A DNA stretch of 41,672 nucleotides from Candidatus Segetimicrobium genomatis (lineage in GTDB: Bacteria; Sysuimicrobiota; Sysuimicrobiia; Sysuimicrobiales; Segetimicrobiaceae). Below the pieces are notes generated by a model. The model made no database searches. It was given only the letters and a program-made list of their open reading frames with translations, and was not told the DNA's origin. The DNA is taken from the NCBI GenBank assembly GCA_005882275.1, contig VBAK01000139.1, forward strand, positions 1-41,672, in the 5' to 3' direction. This document shows positions 16,946-24,609 of this stretch, in pieces (position 1 is the stretch's first letter; every line of letters starts with the position of its first letter). The translations under genes and the position numbers were made by a program.

Positions 16946-17665
16946 CTAGAATGACACGAGTGGAAGCCGCTGCAGGAAAATTGGGAGCCACGTGGCCTCC
17001 AGGGCGATTCGGATAACATTTCGCTGTTCTTTCTCAACGCGCAAGTTATAGGTCACGATGAGATACCCCGGCGCCTCTATCCTGAGGAGATACATTCCTG
17101 GACGGGTAAAGAATGTGAATTCGTCTTCCTCCCGGCGCAGGCTTCCCAGGACCTGCGAGGTCGACGGATCGATCAGGATCGCCGTCACGTTTGACACAGG
17201 GCGACGATCGCTGGTCCCGAGTCGCACGTGTACCGGGGTGAACACAGAGCCTGAAACCTGCGCGAGATTTGCGGGCATGCCATCGACGCTCGGTCGAGGA
17301 ACCTCAGCGGCGATCTCGACCCCGCGACCCATACTCACCCTGACGCCCGGGGCGCCTTGCGGAAGCGTTTGGGGCAGCTGATAGGGCGTCGCCAGCATGA
17401 GGAGCGAGATCACGCTGAGGCCTCGATAAAATGCGTCCTTGCCCGTGTTGGCTTTGAAGATGAACGCGACGGCAACGGCCAACACGACCAGAAAACACAC
17501 AACCACGAGGGGGGTGATCCTGGGCATCACATCCCTGGCGAGGATCGCAGATAGCTTGAGTGTTGCGGAGGCATCTTGCTTTTGGATCAAGTCGCCCATG
17601 ATCGATATCACGGCGCCGATCGCAGCCGAAAGCGCAATGCCGATATGCTGCCAGACTGCTCTCAT
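16946..17665 (-). CDS. Membrane protein with C-terminal beta domain, unknown function
   Basis: A 239-residue protein. The start at 17665 is supported by GGAGGG 6 nt upstream. Two or three transmembrane segments are visible: HIGIALSAAIGAVISIMG, TPLVVVCFLVVLAVAVAFIF and a weaker GLSVISLLMLATP. Residues from about 100 onward are soluble and beta-rich: SGSVFTPVHVRLGTSD, AILIDPSTSQVLGSLRREED, FTFFTRPGMYLLRIEAPGYLIVTYNL. The pattern of a stated value, a fixed phrase and 'xGxYxLRIEAPGY' recalls carboxypeptidase-regulatory-like or PEGA-like surface domains. It is convergent with the HD-GYP gene. I cannot name a family or propose an activity beyond a membrane-anchored extracytoplasmic beta domain. Confidence 0.65.
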   Translation of the reverse strand: MRAVWQHIGIALSAAIGAVISIMGDLIQKQDASATLKLSAILARDVMPRITPLVVVCFLVVLAVAVAFIFKANTGKDAFYRGLSVISLLMLATPYQLPQTLPQGAPGVRVSMGRGVEIAAEVPRPSVDGMPANLAQVSGSVFTPVHVRLGTSDRRPVSNVTAILIDPSTSQVLGSLRREEDEFTFFTRPGMYLLRIEAPGYLIVTYNLRVEKEQRNVIRIALEATWLPIFLQRLPLVSF

Positions 17666-17872
17666 ACATACCCTCCTACCGGACCACCGGCACGTCGCCA
17701 AGCGTTACGGTAACAGTACCTACCCGCAGGGCGTGCCCGGCAGACAGGGGGAATTACTCCGGTAGCTTCCGGCACATCTAGGCAGCTGCTTCACATCAGA
17801 CGCTCTGGTTGATCTCGGATGGGGGCGGACCTGGTCGCAGCGATCTCGTGCAGTTCGGCGCAGCGGGGTGTG

Positions 17873-17947
17873 TGGTGGGCGGTGCAGGTTTTGAACCTGC
17901 GACCTCATCCGTGTGAAGGATGCGCTCTGCCACTGAGCTAACCGCCC
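17873..17947 (-). tRNA. tRNA-Val (CAC)
   Basis: Read on the minus strand, a complete 75-nt cloverleaf including an encoded CCA. The acceptor stem GGGCGGT pairs with ACCGCCC, the D arm is GCTC-AGTGGCA-GAGC, and the anticodon stem CATCC/GGATG encloses loop TTCACAC with anticodon CAC. The T arm is GCAGG-TTCAAAA-CCTGC, discriminator A. Anticodon CAC reads GUG valine codons. Confidence 0.97.
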
Positions 17948-18029
17948 TGTGGCTCGACCACATTATGGCAAGAAGGCACCTTGCCTGTCAAAAGAGGGGA
18001 ACGATGAGATCCAGGCTGCGGAGATCGGT

Positions 18030-18548
18030 TCAGAAGATCCGCGACCCGCCATCCTTAGACGGCGCGAAAGAAGGCGCGAAATTAACGTCACCAGAGAGGA
18101 GCTCGTCCAACCTGGCTTTTGCCCAGCGCGCTTCCCCGTCAAACGAGACCGTGCACAGCAGGTAAGCGAGCGCGGGCATCCCCACCAGAAGCGCAACCAC
18201 CTGGGCCAGGTTCCCGAGGACGTGGCCCGCGTGAATCAGGATGGTGAAACGATACCAAACAAAGAACGTCATCCACAAGATCCAGAATGCCAGCAAAACC
18301 CAGCGATACCTCATCGTGATGCCGATGCGTGTCCCGCCGGGCGCCGATCCGAGACGCCCGATGACCACCGGCACGGGGTAATTCCAAAACCAATGCCTCC
18401 GGCTCACGATGAACCCCTCGGCCGTGACCGTGCCGCTGAATGGCCGCGGCGGCTCGGGCTCGATTTCGAGCCCGAACCCGAACCATTGGTTCGGCTTGGT
18501 GACCCTCTGCATGACCGCGACAATCTCGGCGGGGCTCACACGGGTCAT
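18030..18548 (-). CDS. Membrane protein, unknown function
   Basis: A 172-residue protein from the ATG at 18546-18548. An N-terminal soluble part contains SPAEIVAVMQRVTKPNQW, FSGTVTAEGFIVSRRHWFWN and PVVIGRLGSAPGGTRIGITM. Two transmembrane segments follow, YRWVLLAFWILWMTFFVWY and AQVVALLVGMPALAYLLC, with a short polar tail. The arrangement resembles hypothetical bacterial proteins with a 'fold-then-two-helices' layout; no function is known to me. The coding frame stays open upstream with good codon use for 60 more codons, up to a CTG at 18728 that overlaps the stop of the preceding gene. The real protein may therefore be 232 residues. It lies downstream of a membrane protein gene on the same strand. 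Confidence 0.65.
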   Translation of the reverse strand: MTRVSPAEIVAVMQRVTKPNQWFGFGLEIEPEPPRPFSGTVTAEGFIVSRRHWFWNYPVPVVIGRLGSAPGGTRIGITMRYRWVLLAFWILWMTFFVWYRFTILIHAGHVLGNLAQVVALLVGMPALAYLLCTVSFDGEARWAKARLDELLSGDVNFAPSFAPSKDGGSRIF

Positions 18549-18724
18549 GATCTCGTAGCGCCGCCACGGTAAGGCGACCAGGTCACGCCACGCTACCTCA
18601 CGCCAAATCGTGTTCAGTTCCGGCACGGGGACGGTCCCGTACAAATAAATGCGGGGCGGGAGCCACCGAAGGCGCCGCGCCCCGCGTCTTGCGCGATCCT
18701 TGAGGTTCTCGAGATTCTCGCCGG

Positions 18725-19465
18725 TCAGGACCTCACCAGATGACCTTCCCTCGCGCCTGCTCTGCGGGTGGCGCCGTGGGGGGCGGTCTCCATCCACAGG
18801 AGCGCTCCGGTCCAGGCCAACCAGGCGACCATCAGCACGGAGGTGATCACGTAGAGGATGATATGCGGCACGAACGCCGAGAGGATCAGCGGCATGCCGG
18901 TAATGGAGCTCAGAAAGCCCAGGTGCCCGTAGTTGCCGCCCGCCTGCAGCATCAGACTTCCGAACACGAGGATCCCGAGGCCGAGGCCCAGATCCCCCAG
19001 GCCGAGGAAGGAGTTGGCCGTCCCGTTCACCGCGTAGAAGGCCACCGCCGCGGCGGATTTGTTCGCCGCGTAGAGGGGCACGAGCGACCCAAGCCCGATC
19101 TGCTTGAGGAAGGCCCCGATGGCAAACCCGGCCGTGCCGACCACACCGACCGCCAGGCCGGTTCTCGACTGGTACGGAGCGTCTTCCTGGAACCGGTCCA
19201 CCAGCACGAGGAACAGGACCAGGGTGAGCAGCGGACTCAGCAGCCCGCCCAGGATGTTGACCATCCACACGATGACCTGATGCTTTGCCGCGAACGTGAG
19301 GTACTGGTGCGGGTTCTCCTGCGCCAGCAGGCTGAGGCGGGCCGCGGGGAGGATCACAGCCGCGCCGACCAGGAGCCACGCCGCCGCGATGGCCGCCAGG
19401 ATACCGGCGCCGCCACCGAGCCGGCGGAAGTCCTGCCTGGTGATCACTTTACGGATACTGTGCAT
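18725..19465 (-). CDS. DUF4386-like multi-pass membrane protein
   Basis: A 246-residue protein with about six hydrophobic segments: LGGGAGILAAIAAAWLLVGA, VIVWMVNILGGLLSPLLTLVLFLVLVDRF, TGLAVGVVGTAGFAIGAFL, VAFYAVNGTANSFLGLGDLG, LGILVFGSLMLQAG and LILSAFVPHIILYVITSVLM. The loop NGTANSFLGLGDLGLG and the LSSITGMPLILSAF stretch are similar to DUF4386-type proteins of unknown role. The start at 19465 follows AAGGTGG 6-8 nt upstream; an in-frame ATG 12 codons earlier is possible but lacks comparable support. It may form a unit with the membrane protein downstream, whose possible CTG start overlaps its stop. Confidence 0.7.
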   Translation of the reverse strand: MHSIRKVITRQDFRRLGGGAGILAAIAAAWLLVGAAVILPAARLSLLAQENPHQYLTFAAKHQVIVWMVNILGGLLSPLLTLVLFLVLVDRFQEDAPYQSRTGLAVGVVGTAGFAIGAFLKQIGLGSLVPLYAANKSAAAVAFYAVNGTANSFLGLGDLGLGLGILVFGSLMLQAGGNYGHLGFLSSITGMPLILSAFVPHIILYVITSVLMVAWLAWTGALLWMETAPHGATRRAGAREGHLVRS

Positions 19466-19526
19466 GGAGACCACCTTCCTGGGGCCCCATTCTCCTCGCA
19501 AAGCGCGGAGCCCCTAAGAGGGCATC

Positions 19527-20726
19527 ATGCCCAAAAACCGGCAGCCGGAGGACAAGACCGGGCGCCCCGAGAATCGGAGGGGTGACTTGGGGGGTGTTCC
19601 GATGGCGCGATCCCTGCACGTTGACCGCGGGCAGACTGACGTCAGAGTCAAAATCGTCGACGCGGACGTGCACCCGGCGCCGCGGTCCTTCGCCGAGCTG
19701 CGGGAGCGGGTGCCGGAGCCCTGGCGCAGCCGCGACTGGCCCGATCAGGTCTTCGATGCGGTCGAAACCCCAACGTACGTGGCGCCGGGCAAAGCGCAGC
19801 GCCGCGATGCGTATCCCCCGGGCGGCGGCCCGCCGTGCTCGGACCTCGCGTTTGCCGAGCAGCAGCTCTTTGGCGACGCCGGCGTGGATTACGCGGTACT
19901 CCTGCCGCTCACGGTCCGGCCGGTGCCGAATCCGGAGCACGAAGCCGCGGTGTGCGCCGCGACGAACTCGTGGCTGGCAGAGACCTGGCTCTCCGCCTAC
20001 AACCGGCACGGCCGCTACCGCGGCGCCCTGCGGGTCTGCTCGGCGCAGCCGGACCTGGCGGTCCGCGAGATCGAGCGGTGGGCGGGCCACCCGCATTTCG
20101 TGGAGGTCATGCTCGTCCCGTACACGCGGGCGCCGTTTGGACAGCCGCAGTACCACCCCATCCTCGCGGCGGCCGCGAAGCATGGACTGCCCATCGTCGT
20201 ACACGTCAACCGCGCCGCGGGCATGGGCCTCCTCACGCCGGTGGGGTTCGCGTCGTACTTCATCGAGCATCACGCGCTGTATTCCCTGCTCTACGCCACC
20301 CACCTGACCAGCCTGATCTTCGAGGGCGCCTTCGAGAAATTCCCGACCCTCAAGGTCGTGTTTGCCGAAGGCGGGTTCAGCTGGATCGCGCCCCTGCTCT
20401 GGCGCCTCGACAACCTGTGGGCCCACCTGCGATCGGAGGCGCCCCTGGTGAAGCGCCGGCCGTCAGAGTACGTGCGGGACCACGTGCGGTTCACGAGCCA
20501 GCCGATCGAGGAGCCGTCCGATGCCGGCCACCTGCAGCGCGTGTTCGAGTGGGTCGACGCCGCCCGGCTGCTCATGTTTTCGACGGATTATCCGCACTGG
20601 GACTTCGACGACCCGCTGCGCGTCGCCCGCCAGTTCCCGGATGGAATGCGCGAGCGGGTGCTGCGGGACAATGCCCTCGAGCTGTACGGCCTGCCGCCCA
20701 CCCGCCGGGCCGATGGCTCCGCCTGA
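19527..20726 (+). CDS. Amidohydrolase-2 family metal-dependent hydrolase (ACMSD-like)
   Basis: A 399-residue TIM-barrel amidohydrolase. VDADVHP gives the D-x-H metal entry, LPIVVHVNRAAG the barrel histidine, VVFAEGGFSWIAPLLWRLD the glutamate strand and FSTDYPHWDFDDP the last aspartate and histidine. These enzymes, related to ACMSD, decarboxylate or hydrolyse cyclic, often aromatic, acids. It heads a unit with a Rieske ferredoxin 12 nt downstream and a second amidohydrolase. The first 25 codons are hydrophilic; an alternative ATG at 19602 has a G-rich Shine-Dalgarno, but the first ATG follows AGAGGG. Substrate unknown. Confidence 0.85.
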   Translation: MPKNRQPEDKTGRPENRRGDLGGVPMARSLHVDRGQTDVRVKIVDADVHPAPRSFAELRERVPEPWRSRDWPDQVFDAVETPTYVAPGKAQRRDAYPPGGGPPCSDLAFAEQQLFGDAGVDYAVLLPLTVRPVPNPEHEAAVCAATNSWLAETWLSAYNRHGRYRGALRVCSAQPDLAVREIERWAGHPHFVEVMLVPYTRAPFGQPQYHPILAAAAKHGLPIVVHVNRAAGMGLLTPVGFASYFIEHHALYSLLYATHLTSLIFEGAFEKFPTLKVVFAEGGFSWIAPLLWRLDNLWAHLRSEAPLVKRRPSEYVRDHVRFTSQPIEEPSDAGHLQRVFEWVDAARLLMFSTDYPHWDFDDPLRVARQFPDGMRERVLRDNALELYGLPPTRRADGSA

Positions 20727-20738
20727 GGGGGGCGGTCG

Positions 20739-21137
20739 GTGGGCCGCTACGTCGTGGGCCGCACGGCGGATCTCCCTCCTGGCAGCCACCGGGTCGTTCG
20801 GGCCGGCCGCGTCGGCGTGGGCGTGTTCAACGTCAACGGGAAGTACTACGCGCTTAACAACTACTGCCCGCATGCGGGCGGGCCGCTGTGCCTGGGCGAC
20901 GTCACGGGCACGACGGAGGACGCCGGCGCCTACAACGTCCTCTGGGTGCGGCAGGGAGAAATCGTGAGCTGCCCCTGGCACGCCTGGGAGTTCGATATCG
21001 CCACGGGCCGGACGATAACGGAGCCCACCAAAGCCGTTCGCACCTACCCGGTGTGGGTGGAAGACGGGCAGGTCATCCTCGAGACGGACGGCGATCCAGG
21101 CTCAGCCGCCCGCCGTCAGCAGCCTGGAGGAGGATAG
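20739..21137 (+). CDS. Rieske [2Fe-2S] ferredoxin-like protein
   Basis: A 132-residue protein with a complete Rieske pair: C43 and H45 in YCPHAGGPLC and C78 and H81 in SCPWHAWEFD. Small Rieske proteins of this size pass electrons to ring-hydroxylating oxygenases or act as redox partners of other catabolic enzymes. The GTG start is 12 nt after the amidohydrolase upstream, and the stop is 5 nt before the second amidohydrolase, so all three are probably co-translated. No oxygenase alpha subunit is visible nearby; the electron acceptor is therefore unknown. The C-terminal 20 residues are low in complexity. Confidence 0.9.
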   Translation: MGRYVVGRTADLPPGSHRVVRAGRVGVGVFNVNGKYYALNNYCPHAGGPLCLGDVTGTTEDAGAYNVLWVRQGEIVSCPWHAWEFDIATGRTITEPTKAVRTYPVWVEDGQVILETDGDPGSAARRQQPGGG

Positions 21138-21142
21138 GGCAG

Positions 21143-22243
21143 GTGGCCGGCGGCGGCGCGCGGACCGTCGATTGTGCGGTCCATCCCTCGATCCGACAGA
21201 AGGACGAACTGCGCGAGTACATGCAGGAACCGTGGCGGAGCCGCCCCTTCCCCGGACCCGAACGCTACTTCTACCCGGCGCCGATGGGCGAGTACGCTCC
21301 CGAGGCTCGAGCCGATGGGGGCCTGCCCGGGTCGGACCCCGAGCTGGCCGGCCGGCGGTTATTCACGGAGATGGGCGTCGATTGCGCCGTCCTGATCCCC
21401 CTGACGCGAGGGCTGCTCGCGGACGCGGACCTGGCGACCGCGATCTGCGCGGCGACGAACGATTGGATGGCCGCCACCTGGCTCGGGAAGGCCAACTCGC
21501 ACGGCCGGTTCTACGGCTCGATCCGGGTCAACCCCGGCGATCCCGAACAGGCCCGGCGCGAGATCGAACGATGGGCCGGTCACCCCGCGTTCGTCCAAGT
21601 CGCCGTGCCCATGCAGGCGCACCGCCCGTACGGGCAGCGGGTCTACTTTCCGCTGTGGGAAGCCGCTGCGCGCCATGGACTGCCGGTCGCGGTGCACGCC
21701 GATGGAGGCGCCGGCGTGGATTTCTGGCCGTCGGCGGCGGGGTACTACTCTACTTTTATGGAATACCGGACGCTCTACCCCACGAACTTTGCCTACCACC
21801 TCGCCAGCCTCATCGCCGAGGGGGTCTTCGATCGCCTGGAGGAGTTGACGTTCGTCTTCGCCGACGGGGCGCACCACATGCTGACCCCGCTCGTCTGGCG
21901 GATGGACAAGGACTGGCGCCCCACGCGCCGCGAGACGCCGTGGACCAAGCAGCTGCCGTCGACGTACCTACGGACCCACGTGAGGTTCTGCGCCGACCGG
22001 TTCGAGATGCCGGACGATCCGAAGGTCCTCGACGGCTGGCTCGAAATCACCGGCGCTCACGAGATGCTGTTGTTCGCGAGCAACTATCCGTATTGGGACT
22101 CGTTCGACCCCCGGGAGGCGTTCACGAGCGCCGCGCCGGGTGTGCGCGAGCGGATCTTGTCCGAGAACGCCCGCGCGCTCTACAAGTTCAAGCCCGGCGC
22201 GACCACGCCCGGCGGACAGGCAGGCAAACCCGGGCCATCTTGA
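21143..22243 (+). CDS. Amidohydrolase-2 paralogue with altered metal site
   Basis: A 366-residue TIM-barrel protein related to the amidohydrolase at 19527-20726; both carry ERWAGHP, RHGLPVAVH-type and YATxL-type segments at matching places. Its metal motifs differ. The N-terminal D-x-H reads AVH in VDCAVHP, and the final aspartate and histidine of STDYPHWD become ASNYPYWD. The strand glutamate AEGGFSW becomes ADGAHHM. The barrel histidine (PVAVHADGGAG) is retained. By sequence it is likely inactive as a classical metal hydrolase or has another mechanism, and it may form a heteromer with the upstream paralogue. The GTG at 21143 follows GGAGGA. The gene is convergent with the oxidoreductase to the right (18 nt gap). 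Confidence 0.85.
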   Translation: MAGGGARTVDCAVHPSIRQKDELREYMQEPWRSRPFPGPERYFYPAPMGEYAPEARADGGLPGSDPELAGRRLFTEMGVDCAVLIPLTRGLLADADLATAICAATNDWMAATWLGKANSHGRFYGSIRVNPGDPEQARREIERWAGHPAFVQVAVPMQAHRPYGQRVYFPLWEAAARHGLPVAVHADGGAGVDFWPSAAGYYSTFMEYRTLYPTNFAYHLASLIAEGVFDRLEELTFVFADGAHHMLTPLVWRMDKDWRPTRRETPWTKQLPSTYLRTHVRFCADRFEMPDDPKVLDGWLEITGAHEMLLFASNYPYWDSFDPREAFTSAAPGVRERILSENARALYKFKPGATTPGGQAGKPGPS

Positions 22244-22261
22244 CGTTCGATCCATCACGCT

Positions 22262-23386
22262 TCACTCCGCGACGCCCGCCATCGCGAACTCTTCTCGCTG
22301 CACGATCCGGCGCTCGAGGATGGCCCGATCGGCCGCGAGGCAGAGCAGCAGGTTCTCCAGCCCGCGCTCCGCCTCGTCCACCGCCATGGCGTGGTCGCCC
22401 GCCTCGATCTGGTCCGCGAACGCGTCGTGGAGGCGGTCGAACCCGAGGTGGCCGTGGAGGCCGTGGTACGCCCTGGCCGGATTGACGGCGAACTCGGTCC
22501 GATCCTGTGTTGGCCCCGAGAACATCACGAAGCGCCCCGCCTCCTCCGTGTCCCCCCGGATCTTCCCCCCGGTCCCCTGGACCCCCCACACATTGTACTC
22601 GGGCTGGTCGGTGAAGTACGTGAAGTTGAGGCTGCCCCGCACCCCCGTCGTGTACTCGATGATGGTCACCCCGTTGTCGGGGAAATCCACGTGCGTGTTG
22701 GGCACGTCCAGTCCTCCGAACGCCGCGACCCGCGTGAACCGCGCCCCAGGCTGGAAATATTCGAACAGGTCCAGCCAGTGACAGCACTCCGCGAGGTACG
22801 CCCCGCCGCTCAACTCCAGGCGGTTGTGCGAGGCCCGCAGCGGCCCCCGCGTCATGTTCCACCACAGCTGCTTGACGGTGCCGAGGTACCCGGCGTCGAT
22901 CATCCTGCGCGCCTGCGCGAATACCGGCGAGTACCGGTACTCGAACCCAAGGATGAACGCCCGACGGGATGCCCGAACCGCGCGCAGGAGCCGCACGCCC
23001 TGCTCTACGTTGACCGCGAAGGGTTTGGAGGCGAAGCAGTGCTTTCCCGCCTCCAACACGCGGACCGCCAGCGGCGCGTTGAGATGATTCGGCGGGGCGA
23101 GGATCACGGCGTCGACATCCGGCATCCCGAGCAGGGCGTCGAAATCCGTCGTCAGCCTGGCCTCGGCCAGCTCCGGGTACGCCCGGGCCCGGTCGAGCAG
23201 CGCCGTCCGGTGCGCGCGATACCAGCCGGGCTCGCCGTCGAGGGCCGGCTCCCCCCGAAGCCAGCCCAACTTCTTCGGGCTGCGGGTGCAGACGGCCACG
23301 AGCCGGAACCGGGGATTGGCGAGCACCTCGACCACGTGCGACAACCCGTGGTTCAGGCCGACGACGGCGGTGCGGATCCGATCCAT
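22262..23386 (-). CDS. Gfo/Idh/MocA family oxidoreductase, copy A of a tandem pair
   Basis: A 374-residue NAD(P)-dependent dehydrogenase. MDRIRTAVVGLNHGLSHVV forms the Rossmann entry, CTRSPKKLGWLRG follows, and HCFASKPFAVNVEQ carries the KP motif with Ser where Glu is usual. YLAECCHWLDLFEYF and YFTDQPEYNVWGVQGTGG belong to the C-terminal half. It lies downstream of a close paralogue on the same strand, 64 nt away. The last 45 codons are nearly the same in both, including a 136-nt stretch identical at the DNA level. Both genes and a TIM-barrel isomerase form a catabolic unit facing left. Substrate unknown. Confidence 0.9.
   Translation of the reverse strand: MDRIRTAVVGLNHGLSHVVEVLANPRFRLVAVCTRSPKKLGWLRGEPALDGEPGWYRAHRTALLDRARAYPELAEARLTTDFDALLGMPDVDAVILAPPNHLNAPLAVRVLEAGKHCFASKPFAVNVEQGVRLLRAVRASRRAFILGFEYRYSPVFAQARRMIDAGYLGTVKQLWWNMTRGPLRASHNRLELSGGAYLAECCHWLDLFEYFQPGARFTRVAAFGGLDVPNTHVDFPDNGVTIIEYTTGVRGSLNFTYFTDQPEYNVWGVQGTGGKIRGDTEEAGRFVMFSGPTQDRTEFAVNPARAYHGLHGHLGFDRLHDAFADQIEAGDHAMAVDEAERGLENLLLCLAADRAILERRIVQREEFAMAGVAE
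22296..22431. repeat. 136-nt identical tract, copy A
   Basis: Aligned with 23485-23620 (offset 1189 nt), this 136-nt segment at the 3' coding end of copy A is identical in both paralogues. After one mismatch (22432) a further 16 nt match. The rest of the two genes is clearly more diverged, so this tract points to recent gene conversion or strong selection on the C-terminus. Confidence 0.85.
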
Positions 23387-23450
23387 GCGCGGCCCCCTCC
23401 TCGCCCGCTCAATCGGAAATGCTCAGATCGTGCGCGCGGCGATCCTCCGA

Positions 23451-24566
23451 TTACAACGCGGCGGCGGCCGGCGCGACCTCCTCCCGCTGCACGATCCGGC
23501 GCTCGAGGATGGCCCGATCGGCCGCGAGGCAGAGCAGCAGGTTCTCCAGCCCGCGCTCCGCCTCGTCCACCGCCATGGCGTGGTCGCCCGCCTCGATCTG
23601 GTCCGCGAACGCGTCGTGGATGCGGTCGAACCCGAGGAGGTCCCGGTAGGCCCTCGCCGGGTTGACGGCGAAGTCGGTCCGATCTCGTGTGGGGCCGGAG
23701 AACATCACGAACCGTCCCGCCTCTTCGTTGTCGCCGCGGATCTTCCCCCCGGTCCCCTGGATCCCCCAGACGCTTTGCTCCGGCTGGTCGGTGAAATAGG
23801 TAAAGTTCAGGCTCCCGCGGACCCCCGTGTTGTACTCGATGATGGTCACCGCGTTGTCGGGAAAGTCCACGTGCGTGTTGGGCACGTCCAGGCCGCCAAA
23901 CGCCGCCACCCGCGTGAAGCGCGCCCCGGGCTGGAAATACTCGAAGAGATCCAGCCAGTGGCAGCAGTCCGCCAGGTAGGCCCCGCCGCTCAGGTCACGG
24001 CGGTTGTGCGATGCCCGCAGCGGGCGCCGGGCCATGTTCCACCACAGCTGCTTGACGGTGCCCAGGGCCCCGGCGTCGATCATCTTGCGCACCTGGGCAA
24101 ACACCGGCGCGTGGCGATACTGGAACCCGTGGATGAACGCCCGGCGTGATGCCCGAACCGCCCGCAGGAGCCCCAGGCCCTGCTCCACGTTGATCGCAAA
24201 AGGCTTTTGCGCGAAGCAGTGCTTCCCGGCCTCCAGCACCCGAGCCGCCAGGGGGGCGTTGAGGCGAATCGGCACGGTGAGAATCACCGCGTCGATCTCG
24301 GGCATCTCCAGGAGGGCCTGAACATCGGCCGTCAGAGCGACGCGGGCCAGCTCCGGGTGCGCCCGGGCGCGGTCGAGCAGCGCGGCCCGGTGCGCGCGAT
24401 ACCACGCCGGCTCGTTGTCGACGGCCGGCTCCCCACGCAGCCAGGCGAGCTTCCGCTCGTCACTGTCGCAGACGGCCGCGAGGTGGAACCGGGGATTGGC
24501 GAGCACCTCGACCACGTGCATCAAGCCCTGGTTCAGGCCGACCACGGCGGTGCGGATCCGCTCCAT
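23451..24566 (-). CDS. Gfo/Idh/MocA family oxidoreductase, copy B of a tandem pair
   Basis: A 371-residue paralogue of the dehydrogenase at 22262-23386, first of the two in transcription order. It begins MERIRTAVVGLNQGLMHVVE; the motif HCFAQKPFAINVEQ again lacks the usual Glu before Lys-Pro. GGAYLADCCHWLDLFEYFQ and the VDFPDNAVTIIEY strand match copy A, and a three-residue deletion (RDL in place of HGLHGH) distinguishes it. The N-terminal halves differ at many sites, mainly in the substrate-facing region 70-130, so the two probably act on different sugars or polyols. The ATG has no strong Shine-Dalgarno. Confidence 0.9.
   Translation of the reverse strand: MERIRTAVVGLNQGLMHVVEVLANPRFHLAAVCDSDERKLAWLRGEPAVDNEPAWYRAHRAALLDRARAHPELARVALTADVQALLEMPEIDAVILTVPIRLNAPLAARVLEAGKHCFAQKPFAINVEQGLGLLRAVRASRRAFIHGFQYRHAPVFAQVRKMIDAGALGTVKQLWWNMARRPLRASHNRRDLSGGAYLADCCHWLDLFEYFQPGARFTRVAAFGGLDVPNTHVDFPDNAVTIIEYNTGVRGSLNFTYFTDQPEQSVWGIQGTGGKIRGDNEEAGRFVMFSGPTRDRTDFAVNPARAYRDLLGFDRIHDAFADQIEAGDHAMAVDEAERGLENLLLCLAADRAILERRIVQREEVAPAAAAL
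23485..23620. repeat. 136-nt identical tract, copy B
   Basis: Partner of 22296-22431; lies at the 3' coding end of copy B. The identical run is in the same orientation and reading frame as in copy A, and ends at a single G/T difference. Confidence 0.85.
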
Positions 24567-24609
24567 GCCGCCCCCTCTACGTGAATCTCACGGCCGGACG
24601 CTCATGGCG

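Noticed and set aside
20888-21142. Extension of the second amidohydrolase upstream into the Rieske gene
   Set aside because: The upstream residues are Arg-rich antiframe sequence, while a GTG at 21143 has a GGAGGA ribosome site and gives a family-length protein.
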